The notes below the pieces were generated by a model, which was given only the letters and a program-made list of their open reading frames with translations, did not search any database and had not been told where the DNA came from. Made by a program: the position numbers and the translations under genes. Shown one piece after another: positions 47,929-55,648 of a stretch of 64,000 nucleotides of DNA (the stretch's first letter is position 1; each line of letters opens with the position of its first letter). The stretch comes from CAZMRF01 sp964568735 (GTDB taxonomy: Bacteria > Acidobacteriota > Polarisedimenticolia > JACPZX01). The stretch covers positions 1 through 64,000 of the forward strand of contig CAZMRF010000017.1 of assembly GCA_964568735.1 (NCBI GenBank), written 5' to 3'.

Positions 47929-50058
47929 ATGAGCCCGGATCAAGGCATCCTCGAGGAGCGCGCCCAACCCGGGCTGATCGCGATGGCGGGCGTGGGCGCA
48001 GCCGCGGTACTGATCCGCCTGGCCTACTTCGCCGAATACCGCCACTCCCCCTTCTTCGATTTCCTCCACCTCGATCCCCTCTACTACTTCGAGTGGGCGA
48101 CCCGCATCGCCTCGGGGGAGTGGATCGGCCGGGAAGTCTTCGAGCAGAGCCCGCTCTATCCCTACCTCCTGGCGATCTACATCGGCCTCTTCGGGCAGGA
48201 CCTCACGGCGCTGCGCCTGGTCCAGTTCGCGATCGGATCGGCCACGGCCGTCCTGACCTGCATCCTCGCGGCCCGCCTCTTCGGAAGGAGCGCTGGGATC
48301 TGCGCGGGGCTGCTCGCGGCGGTCTACGGCCCTCTTCTGTTCTTCGAAGGCCAGGTGATGAAGGAGTTCCTCACCCCCTTCTTCTCGATCGCGATGCTCC
48401 TGCTCTTCGATCTCGCCGTCACCCGAACGAAGGGCCGGGGGATACTGCTTGCCGCCTCGGGGGCCTGCATCGGGCTGGCGGCGCTGGTCCGAGACAACGT
48501 GCTCCTGGTCCTGCCCTGCCTGGCCCTGTATCTCATCCTCGCCCGCCGCGGCCCGCGCCACCCGGTAGCCGAGGGCGGCTCGGCGGGAGAGCGTCACAGG
48601 CGGGTCGCGGGTGGGCCGGCGATACGAGAGGACGCCGGGATGCGCGGCCGGCTCCGGGAGGCGCTCCTGCTCGCGGGAGGGGCCCTGGTGATCCTCCTCC
48701 CCGTCGGGATGCGCAACTACGCGGTCTCGGGGGACTTCGTCCTGACGACCTCGGGCGGCGGGGAGGTCTTCTACATCGGCAACGGCCCCTATGCGAATGG
48801 CGCCTACATCGTCCCGCCCTGGGTGCGCAGCACTCCGAAGCTCGAGCACGAGGATTTCCGCGCGAAGGCCCGCGAGCTGACGGGGCGGGATCTCAGCCGC
48901 GCCGAGGCCTCGCGATTCTGGTGGCGCGAAGGGGTGAAGACGATCCTCTCTCATCCCCTCCGCTGGGTGCGGCTCGAAGCGCGCAAGGCGCTGCTCCTCC
49001 TCAACGATCACGAGCTGCCGGACAACTACTCCTACGGCTCCTTCATGCGCTTCTCGCGGATCCTCCCGTGGCTGCCGACCTTCGGCGCCGTCCTGGCTCT
49101 CGCGGCGGCGGGGATGGGCTCGGCCGCCGGACGCCGGCGCGAGCTTCTGCCGCTCGCCCTGGCCGGCGCGAGCTACATGTCCTCCGTGATGCTCTTCTTC
49201 AACTTCGGCCGCTTCCGGCTGCCCCTCCTCCCGATCCTCTTCATCTTCGCGGGGGCCGGCCTCGTCGCGATGGCGCGCTCGGCCCGGGCGCTCTGGCGCG
49301 CGCGCCCGCGTCCGCCGCTGCCCGAGATGCGGAAAGCCGCACTCCTCGGCCTCCTCGTGGCGGGAGTCTGGCTCGGATCACGGATCGACCTGCACTCGGG
49401 CGCCGAGGAGCCCTTCCAGGACCGGCTGCACCTGGCGGCCGCCTGGCAGAAGGCGGGGCGCCTCGACGAGGCCGAGGCGATCCTGCGCAAGACGATCGTC
49501 GAGGCCGAGGCGATCCTGGCCCGCCGGGGCTGGAAGCGGGGGGACCCGACCGTGCCGGGCGGCGTGACCTTCGCGCTCTCCCTGCACACGGCGCACCGCG
49601 ATCTCGCGGCGATCCTGATCGAGAGGGAGCGCAGGCCCGAGGCCATCGAGGAGCTGCGCGCGGCGCTGCCGCTCGATCCGAACGACGCGGCGATCTACCA
49701 GATCCTCGGGGGCACCCTGCTCGAGGAGGGCGACGCGCAGGGAGCCATCTCGGCCCTGCGCCGGGGCGTGGGCCTGAAGCCTGGCTCCTTCACGATGAGG
49801 TTCGATCTCGCGACGGCTCTCTACGAGCAGGGCGATGCGAGAGGGGCGCTCGAAGAGCTGCGGGAAGCAGCCGACCGCAATCCCGATCTCCCCGATCTCG
49901 ATCGGGCCGACTGGCACTACGGGATGGGCGTCGCCCTTCTCGCCTTGCCCGGGAACGAAGATGCAGGGGTCGAGCACCTGAAGCAGGCGCTCGCCCTCAA
50001 CGCTTCTCACCCGCACGCTGCCGAGGCGCGCGCCGAGATCGCCCGGCGGCAGCACTGA
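47929..50058 (+). CDS. polytopic glycosyltransferase-like protein with C-terminal TPR repeats
   Basis: 709 residues. Residues ~15-490 are a GT-C-like membrane domain with a first-loop LDPLYYFEWATR, QSPLYPYLLA and VRDNVLLVLPCLALY helices. Residues ~500-709 are TPR units (LHLAAAWQKAGRLDEAEAIL, LPLDPNDAAIYQILGGTLLEEG, MRFDLATALYEQGDARGALEEL). A basic low-complexity insertion lies near residues 205-240. The last 62 bases overlap the 3' end of rnc on the other strand. Related to O-antigen-type or protein glycosyltransferases with TPR tails; substrate unknown. Confidence 0.78.
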   Translation: MSPDQGILEERAQPGLIAMAGVGAAAVLIRLAYFAEYRHSPFFDFLHLDPLYYFEWATRIASGEWIGREVFEQSPLYPYLLAIYIGLFGQDLTALRLVQFAIGSATAVLTCILAARLFGRSAGICAGLLAAVYGPLLFFEGQVMKEFLTPFFSIAMLLLFDLAVTRTKGRGILLAASGACIGLAALVRDNVLLVLPCLALYLILARRGPRHPVAEGGSAGERHRRVAGGPAIREDAGMRGRLREALLLAGGALVILLPVGMRNYAVSGDFVLTTSGGGEVFYIGNGPYANGAYIVPPWVRSTPKLEHEDFRAKARELTGRDLSRAEASRFWWREGVKTILSHPLRWVRLEARKALLLLNDHELPDNYSYGSFMRFSRILPWLPTFGAVLALAAAGMGSAAGRRRELLPLALAGASYMSSVMLFFNFGRFRLPLLPILFIFAGAGLVAMARSARALWRARPRPPLPEMRKAALLGLLVAGVWLGSRIDLHSGAEEPFQDRLHLAAAWQKAGRLDEAEAILRKTIVEAEAILARRGWKRGDPTVPGGVTFALSLHTAHRDLAAILIERERRPEAIEELRAALPLDPNDAAIYQILGGTLLEEGDAQGAISALRRGVGLKPGSFTMRFDLATALYEQGDARGALEELREAADRNPDLPDLDRADWHYGMGVALLALPGNEDAGVEHLKQALALNASHPHAAEARAEIARRQH

Positions 50059-50959
50059 TCCCATCCACCCCCAGGCGTGCGAGAGCCTTGCGCGCCGCCT
50101 CCGCGCCGGCCGCCTTCTTGGTGCGCCCCTCGCCCCGCGCGAGGCTCCGGCCCTCCACGACGATCTCGACCGTAAAGGATCTCGCGTGGTCGGGGCCGGC
50201 CTCGGCCACGAGCCTGTACTCGGGCAGCGCGCCGCCACGGGCCTGGAGGTATTCCTGGACGAGCGTCTTCGGGTCCTCCGCCGCCTCGCCGGCCGCGGTG
50301 CCGAAGCCCTCCGGGAACTGCCTGAGAATGAAGGAGCGCGCGGCGCGCATCCCTCCATCCAGGTAGATGGCCGCCACGACCGCTTCGAACGAGTCGGCCA
50401 GGAGCGAGGCCTTCTCGCGCCCCCCCGTTCGCTCCTCCCCGCGCCCCAGCTTCAGCGCGCTGCCGAGGCCGAGGGCGGCCGCGCGCGGCGCGAGCGAGGC
50501 TTCGCTGACGAGGCTGGAGCGCCGGCGGGAGAGGCGTCCCACCTCGATCCCGGGCTCCCCTTCCCGGCGGAGAGTCTCGGCCACGACGAACCCCAGGATC
50601 GCGTCGCCGAGGAACTCGAGCGTCTCGTTGTCACTCGGCTGCGGCCCGCTCTCCCCGCCCATGAGATCTCCCTGCAGCGTACGGGAGGCACCCTGCGGGG
50701 ATCGGGAGGAGCGGTGAGCCGATCGGGGGGCGCCCTGCTGGGCTCGGGCGGCATTCTGCGGAGTTCGGGATACGGGCTCCGCGGCCCGGCGAGCCTCCGC
50801 CTCACCGGCGCCGCCCGCCTCCTGCCGCCAGGAGCGGTGGGTCAGCGCCTGATCGAGGAGAGCCGGATCCCGGAACCGGTAGCCGAGCGTCTGCTGGAGC
50901 CGGGCGAGCAGGCCTGCCTCCAGGGCCCGCCTCCCCTTCTCCTGTTTCTTCGAAGTCAC
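49997..50959 (-). CDS. rnc: ribonuclease III with repeat-derived insertion
   Basis: 320 residues against a usual ~230-250. The nuclease domain has LTHRSW (40-44) and the catalytic signature NETLEFLGDAILG (111-123), and a double-stranded RNA-binding domain sits near the C-terminus (DPKTLVQEYLQARGGALPEY, GEGRTKKAAGAEAARKAL). Between LTHRSW and NETLEFLGD is a ~60-residue insertion made of heptads coded by a 21-base tandem repeat. The catalytic carboxylates are intact. The ATG overlaps the stop of the preceding membrane/TPR gene (ATGA), and the 3' end overlaps the converging gene. The C-terminal tail after GISAAAG is basic and non-conserved. Confidence 0.93.
   Translation of the reverse strand: MTSKKQEKGRRALEAGLLARLQQTLGYRFRDPALLDQALTHRSWRQEAGGAGEAEARRAAEPVSRTPQNAARAQQGAPRSAHRSSRSPQGASRTLQGDLMGGESGPQPSDNETLEFLGDAILGFVVAETLRREGEPGIEVGRLSRRRSSLVSEASLAPRAAALGLGSALKLGRGEERTGGREKASLLADSFEAVVAAIYLDGGMRAARSFILRQFPEGFGTAAGEAAEDPKTLVQEYLQARGGALPEYRLVAEAGPDHARSFTVEIVVEGRSLARGEGRTKKAAGAEAARKALARLGVDGISAAAGRSRRAPRQRAGEKR
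50663..50788. repeat. six degenerate 21-base tandem repeats inside rnc
   Basis: Six consecutive 21-base units (50663-50683, 50684-50704, 50705-50725, 50726-50746, 50747-50767, 50768-50788) share a pattern like GGnGGCnCCCTGCnGnGnTCG. On the rnc strand each codes a heptad beginning with Arg: RTLQGDL, RSPQGAS, RSAHRSS, RAQQGAP, RTPQNAA, RAAEPVS. Twenty-one is a multiple of three, so the frame is kept. Confidence 0.85.
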
Positions 50960-53900
50960 TCTTGCGGCTCCTTCTCCCCGAGGAGGACCTCGCGGAAGGC
51001 GGGCTCGAGAAGCGCCCTCGCCCTGTAGGGGGCCCCGCCCGTGGCCACGGCCGCCAGCAGATCCCTGCGGGCCGCCTGCCGCTCCCCGCGCCTGAGACGT
51101 ATCCGCGCGCGCGTCATGAGCGCCTCGGGATCCCCGGGCTTCTCGCGCAGCGCGGCCTCGATCTCCTCGAGGCCGCGATCGATCTCGCCGTCATCGAGCG
51201 TGGCCGCCGCGAGAGCCGCGCGGATCTCCGCCGTCCTCGCTCCCGTCTCGAGCGCGGTCTCGTAGAGGCGCCGGGCCCTCGCGGTGTCCCCCTCCAGCCG
51301 GGCCATGTCGCCCATCAGGAGCAGCGGCTCGGGCTGCAGCGGGTCGAGCCAGTGGGCCTCGTTGAGGGAGCCCATCGCGCCCGTGATGTCTCCCGCCTCG
51401 TAGCGGAGCAGGCCGAGCCGGTAGTGCGTCTGGGCGATCCAGGGCGCGATCCTCACGGCCCTGCGGAGGAGCTGCTCGGCCCCCGCCCGGTCCCCGTCGG
51501 CGTAGCGTATCCAGGCGAGGTCGCCGAGGGCCTGCACGGAGGCGGGATAGAGGTCGAGCGCCGCGGCGTAGTCCATCCGCGCGCTCACGACGTCGCCTGC
51601 CGCCAGGGAGGCCGTGGCGCGCTCGACGATCCCGCGCGCGAGGAGGTAGCGCGCCTCCACATCGGACGGGTCCCGCGAGAGGGCCTCGGCGGCGGCGGCA
51701 TGCGCGCCCGCTCCATCGCCCGCGAGCCAGGCGACACGAGAGGACATGACGAGCCTCATGGCCGTTCGGAGAACCTGGATCCTCATCTCGACCGAGCGGC
51801 GCGCCTCCTCGGCGAAGGAGACGGGGATCTTGAGCGATGGGACGGCCGCCGCGTGCGCGTCGAGGAGGGCGCGCAGATTCTCGAGGGCCACGGGCGAGAG
51901 CCTCGCAATGGAGGCGCCCCGGCGGATCGATTCGGTGAGATCGGGGCCGCTCTCCCCCGCCAGACGCGCCGTGTCGATCTGGAGCGCAAGGATCCTGAGA
52001 GGATCTTCGAGCCCGATGGCCGCAAGGCTCGCCGCCACCTCGGGCTGCCGGCTCACGGCGCCCATTCTTCCCAGATCCGGCACGAGGGGGCCGGCTCCTC
52101 CGGCGAGGATCAGCTCGCCCCGGGTGAACCAGGCCCTCCCCCCCGGGAAGCTTCGCTCAAAGGCGCCTGCCGCGACCCGAAGGGCGTGGATATCGAGCCC
52201 GTCGAGGGGCAGCGAGACGAGGACGAGTCCCTCGGGGTCGAGGGCCTCCTTCATGAGCATCAGGCTCGCCGGATCGAGGAGATCGGCGAGGAGGTCGGGG
52301 TCGACCCCCGGCGGGATGACGATCCTCTCCCAGGTGCCCGCCCGCCCCGAGAGCACCCGGCGCATGTCGCCGGGGATGATCCGAGGCGCGGTCACGCTGC
52401 GTCCGGCGCCCGGGAGAAGGGCCTCATGCGATGTGAGGAGCAGGAGCGCCCCCTGGGAGTCGGGAGCCACCAGATCCAGGTTTTGAGGAGCGTGGAGGGC
52501 CATGGCCTCCCAGGTGCCGCTGAGGAGCGGCCCGAGGACGAGGATGCGCTGCGGCGCGCGGCCGATCAGGAAGGGAAGGTGGCCCGCGAAGCCCAGCGAG
52601 CGGTCCGCATCGTGGCCTCCCGTCGCGCGCGCGCGCCCATCCATGAAGGCCGCGGGGATCTGCCCTTCGAGGAGGAAGATGCCGGCCGACGAGCGGGGCC
52701 CGTCAGCGTAGGCGAGGACCCGATCCCGGCCCGTGCGCCGCTGGATGATGGCGGAGCCGAGGGCGAGGTAGCGATCGGGGTGCTGCGAGGGGGCCGGAAG
52801 GAAGCGGCGCAGATCCCAGGGCTCTCCTGACGTCAGGAGGGCGCCTCCCGCCAGGAGGAGCGCTATCGCTCGGAATGCGCGGCCGGCGAGTGGGCCGCGA
52901 ATCAGGAGCATCGCGAAGGCTCCGGAGAGCAGAAGGGCCGAGGATCCCACGAGGATGACCCCGCGCGCCCCCACCGCGCCGAGGAGCCAGGGCAGGATGA
53001 CGAAGCCGATTGCCGACGAGGCCAGGGCGAGCGCCGTGAGAGCACCCCGCTCCATCGAGGCAGCCGCGCCCGACGCCGCGCCGGCGCAGATCGCGAAGCC
53101 CGCCAGGGCCACGGCCACCACGGCCCCCGTGGCGGCCAGCTCGCCCACCTGCCCTAAGCCGTACCTCCCGAGGACTTCGAGGTAGGCGGAGGGAAGCCGA
53201 TCGCCGAGGACCGCGGCCGCGAGGCCCATCATGCCCGCGAGGCCCAGGAAGAAGGCGAGAGGACGCCACGGCCCCCCTCGCCTGCGGAGCGCACCGGGCG
53301 CGGCGAGAGCGCCGGCTCCCGCGCCGGCCAGGAGCATGAGAGCGGAGGCCGCGGGGACTCGCTCCGGGCCGGCCACGAGGATCGCCAGTCGCACGAGCCC
53401 TCCGGCGAGGATGACGCATCCGAGGCCGGCGCCCGAGAAGACGAGGGCGAGGGCTGCCTGCGCCTCGCGGCCCGCGATCCAGGCATCCTGCGAGGCGCCC
53501 TCCTGCTGCTCCTCGGCTGACGCGGCTTCGGCCGCGGATCTTCTCCCGGAGGAGAGGAGGCTCGCAGCCGAGGCGAGGAGGAGGAGCGAGGGGATGATCG
53601 GATGGCCGCCCGTGAGCCTTACCCATCCGGCGCCATCGAGAAGGACTCCCCCCGCAGCGCCGAGGAGCACGAAGGCCAGCCTCGCGGAAGCGCCGGCCGG
53701 CGAGCCGGCGGCACAGGTCACCATCGCGGCCAGGATCCAGGGGGCTGTCAGGGCGAAGAGCGCGATGGATTCGGCGACGAGGCCCGGAGATGGGACGGCC
53801 TTCCCCGCCGAGAGGGCCACAATGAGCGCACCGATGACCCTCGCGGCCGCCACCACGAGGAGGCCCAGGAGACCCGCCACGGCCAGCCCGGCCCCGGCCA

Positions 53901-54105
53901 CCCGCACCGGGGTGCTCTCCCTGACCCTCAGTCGGTAGACCCCCCTCGCGAGGAGGAAGCCCAGAGAAAGGGAGAGGGCCGCGCCGACGAGCCGCGGAGT
54001 CCAGCCGTGGGGCCCGAGGCCGGCGCGCGCATCCAGAGCTATCCAGGCCGCGGAGACGAGCGAGCTGGAGGCCGCGCCGACCAGGAAGAGAACGGTGGTG
54101 GGCAT
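50956..54105 (-). CDS. large membrane protein, spermidine-synthase-like with TPR tail
   Basis: 1049 residues from the ATG at 54105. About ten to twelve hydrophobic helices occupy residues ~1-500. A soluble region (~520-740) follows the plan of fused membrane spermidine-synthase-like proteins, LPFLIGRAPQRILVLGPLLSG, but the glycine-rich SAM/nucleotide motif (normally GxGxG) has been replaced by GPLLSG, so catalysis is doubtful. The rest is TPR (AEALSRDPSDVEARYLLARG, LLRRAVRIAPWIAQTHYRLG, LNEAHWLDPLQPEPLLLMGD). The open frame extends 78 codons further, into sequence without family character. Overlaps rnc by four bases. Function unknown. Confidence 0.72.
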   Translation of the reverse strand: MPTTVLFLVGAASSSLVSAAWIALDARAGLGPHGWTPRLVGAALSLSLGFLLARGVYRLRVRESTPVRVAGAGLAVAGLLGLLVVAAARVIGALIVALSAGKAVPSPGLVAESIALFALTAPWILAAMVTCAAGSPAGASARLAFVLLGAAGGVLLDGAGWVRLTGGHPIIPSLLLLASAASLLSSGRRSAAEAASAEEQQEGASQDAWIAGREAQAALALVFSGAGLGCVILAGGLVRLAILVAGPERVPAASALMLLAGAGAGALAAPGALRRRGGPWRPLAFFLGLAGMMGLAAAVLGDRLPSAYLEVLGRYGLGQVGELAATGAVVAVALAGFAICAGAASGAAASMERGALTALALASSAIGFVILPWLLGAVGARGVILVGSSALLLSGAFAMLLIRGPLAGRAFRAIALLLAGGALLTSGEPWDLRRFLPAPSQHPDRYLALGSAIIQRRTGRDRVLAYADGPRSSAGIFLLEGQIPAAFMDGRARATGGHDADRSLGFAGHLPFLIGRAPQRILVLGPLLSGTWEAMALHAPQNLDLVAPDSQGALLLLTSHEALLPGAGRSVTAPRIIPGDMRRVLSGRAGTWERIVIPPGVDPDLLADLLDPASLMLMKEALDPEGLVLVSLPLDGLDIHALRVAAGAFERSFPGGRAWFTRGELILAGGAGPLVPDLGRMGAVSRQPEVAASLAAIGLEDPLRILALQIDTARLAGESGPDLTESIRRGASIARLSPVALENLRALLDAHAAAVPSLKIPVSFAEEARRSVEMRIQVLRTAMRLVMSSRVAWLAGDGAGAHAAAAEALSRDPSDVEARYLLARGIVERATASLAAGDVVSARMDYAAALDLYPASVQALGDLAWIRYADGDRAGAEQLLRRAVRIAPWIAQTHYRLGLLRYEAGDITGAMGSLNEAHWLDPLQPEPLLLMGDMARLEGDTARARRLYETALETGARTAEIRAALAAATLDDGEIDRGLEEIEAALREKPGDPEALMTRARIRLRRGERQAARRDLLAAVATGGAPYRARALLEPAFREVLLGEKEPQE

Positions 54106-54341
54106 TGGGCCACCGAGGGCTCCCAGCATCCGTCCATACAGAGCCGGCAGATCGACCCGGGACAGTCCCGTGCTCACTCCAGGCTGGTGCGAGGCGTGTT
54201 GCACTCTGGGATCTGAATCTAGTTCTTGCAGCGCTATGAGCCCCGTCGCCGGGTTGCAGGGAAGGGTCGCGGTTCCTCCAGATGAGGGAACCACAATCTC
54301 CGCACCACCATGAAGGCTGTACCTGAGTGAGCTACTCAATG

Positions 54342-54368
54342 TACGGCAGCAGGCCTCCTGCCACCGTA
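54342..54368 (-). terminator. hairpin just after the 401-residue secreted protein gene
   Basis: Minus-strand RNA can form a 12-bp stem (TACGGTGGCAGG with CCTGCTGCCGTA, two G-U pairs) and a 3-base loop, starting two bases after the stop codon. There is no U-tract, so it may be a Rho-type or mRNA-end structure. The remaining gap up to the next gene start (54106-54341) shows no gene. Confidence 0.5.
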
Positions 54369-54370
54369 AG

Positions 54371-55576
54371 CTAATTCGATCCGCGAGCGCGCGCGAGGAG
54401 CGGCCCCTCGACGCAGACCGGCGGCCCGGGGACCGAGTAGCCGACGTCGCCGCAGCGCCCCAGGGCGCACGGAATGAAGCCTATCCCCGCGCTGGTGGGC
54501 GATCTACCGAAGTACACGACCGCCCGCGCGCAGGAGTCTTCGGCGAGATCGAGGCTCCCGGAGGGCTCCCCTGTCGTGAGGACGCGCTCCCACAGGAGGA
54601 CCTCACGCCTGGGTACTCCATCGGCCGAGACCATCTCGGGAAGGATACGGACACGTTCGAGGGAGTAGCTGACGAGCGGCCCCATCTCGAGGACTCCCAC
54701 GCCTCCGCTGCTCTTCGCCTTCCCTGCCTCGGAAGGACGCCGCGACTGATCGCTGTAGAGGATGACGGGATCCCAGGTGGCCTTGAAGCGGCGCGTGCCC
54801 CCGCGATTCTCCCCGGGATCGCCCCCGGCACGCGCGCCGGGGTCCGCATCGAGCGTGAGCCTCGGCGCAGGCTGCCAGGGAATGATGTTCCTGGCGCCCG
54901 TCAGGGGGTTCGCCTCGCCATCCGCAATCCACGCGAAGCTGTAGTGGCCCGAGCGGATGTCCGGGCGGTCGCTCGGACGCTCGAAGGGGGCCACGGCGGC
55001 CACGGCGAACCATCTCCCCGTCTCCTCGCGCAGGAGGACGGCCATGGGATGGTCGGTCATCCCTTCGAGGTCGGGTACGTAACGGCCCTCCCGATCCATC
55101 AGCTCTGCGTCGAAGTTGGCATTGAGGAAGCGGTCCTGGCCGGCACGCGGGCCGTCCATCCGGCGATTGTCGCAGCAGCCATCCACTCCGCGGTTGCCCC
55201 AGTTCACGGGGCCCAGGCAGAGAGCGTCCGGCTCGACACCGGCCTTCCCTTCCGGATCCACGAGGGGGGCCGCGGCGATGAGAGGCACCTCGAAGAGGCC
55301 GCTGTCGTTCCCGCTGAAGACACCGGGGGGGCCGAGGCCGGTCCCCTGCGTCCCCTCGGAATTGTTGACGGAGGCGTTGCCGTAGCCGATCTGCCAGAAG
55401 ACGGCGCTGACAGCCCCGCTGCCTTCGGGAGGGGATTGGAACCAGGCGCGATCACCGCACTGGTAGACGGGGAAGCCTCCCTGGACCGTGCAGGCGGCAC
55501 AAACCGGAGAGACCGTGGCAGCGGCCCAGAAGACCGCGGCGCTCGCGTAGCGGAGTATCGGCGGATGCGCAGACAT
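54371..55576 (-). CDS. secreted Cys-rich protein of the GVDGCCD family, short paralog
   Basis: 401 residues with a signal peptide (cleavage after PVCA, ~27). It shares with the two next genes: CGDRAWF, VFWQIGYGN, FSGNDSG (87-93), CLGPVNWGNRGVDGCCD (120-136), PMAVLL, FAVAAV, IPWQP, YSDQS and CGDVGYSV. It ends soon after CGDVGY, lacking the ~120-residue C-terminal beta domain of its paralogs. I do not recognise the family. The ATG follows a perfect terminator hairpin by two bases and has no Shine-Dalgarno sequence, so expression is unusual. Conserved cysteines suggest disulfides in the periplasm or outside the cell. Confidence 0.8.
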   Translation of the reverse strand: MSAHPPILRYASAAVFWAAATVSPVCAACTVQGGFPVYQCGDRAWFQSPPEGSGAVSAVFWQIGYGNASVNNSEGTQGTGLGPPGVFSGNDSGLFEVPLIAAAPLVDPEGKAGVEPDALCLGPVNWGNRGVDGCCDNRRMDGPRAGQDRFLNANFDAELMDREGRYVPDLEGMTDHPMAVLLREETGRWFAVAAVAPFERPSDRPDIRSGHYSFAWIADGEANPLTGARNIIPWQPAPRLTLDADPGARAGGDPGENRGGTRRFKATWDPVILYSDQSRRPSEAGKAKSSGGVGVLEMGPLVSYSLERVRILPEMVSADGVPRREVLLWERVLTTGEPSGSLDLAEDSCARAVVYFGRSPTSAGIGFIPCALGRCGDVGYSVPGPPVCVEGPLLARARGSN

Positions 55577-55578
55577 AG

Positions 55579-55609
55579 AAAAAGGGCCGCCGGCTGAAGC
55601 CGGCGGCCC
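55579..55609 (-). terminator. perfect intrinsic terminator after the 566-residue secreted protein
   Basis: Minus-strand GGGCCGCCGGC-TTCA-GCCGGCGGCCC followed by TTTTT: an 11-bp perfect stem, 4-base loop and U-run, 40 bases after the stop codon of the upstream gene. Its U-run ends two bases before the ATG of the next gene. Confidence 0.9.
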
Positions 55610-55611
55610 CG

Positions 55612-55640
55612 ATTCTACCGCGTGTCAGGTCGTAGGACTA
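55612..55640 (-). promoter_or_regulatory. possible promoter for the 401-residue secreted protein
   Basis: TAGTCC (55635-55640) and TAGAAT (55612-55617) with a 17-base spacer on the minus strand. A transcript from here would begin at or inside the terminator hairpin, giving a structured leader directly before the ATG. Confidence 0.35.
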
Positions 55641-55648
55641 GGTGGGGA

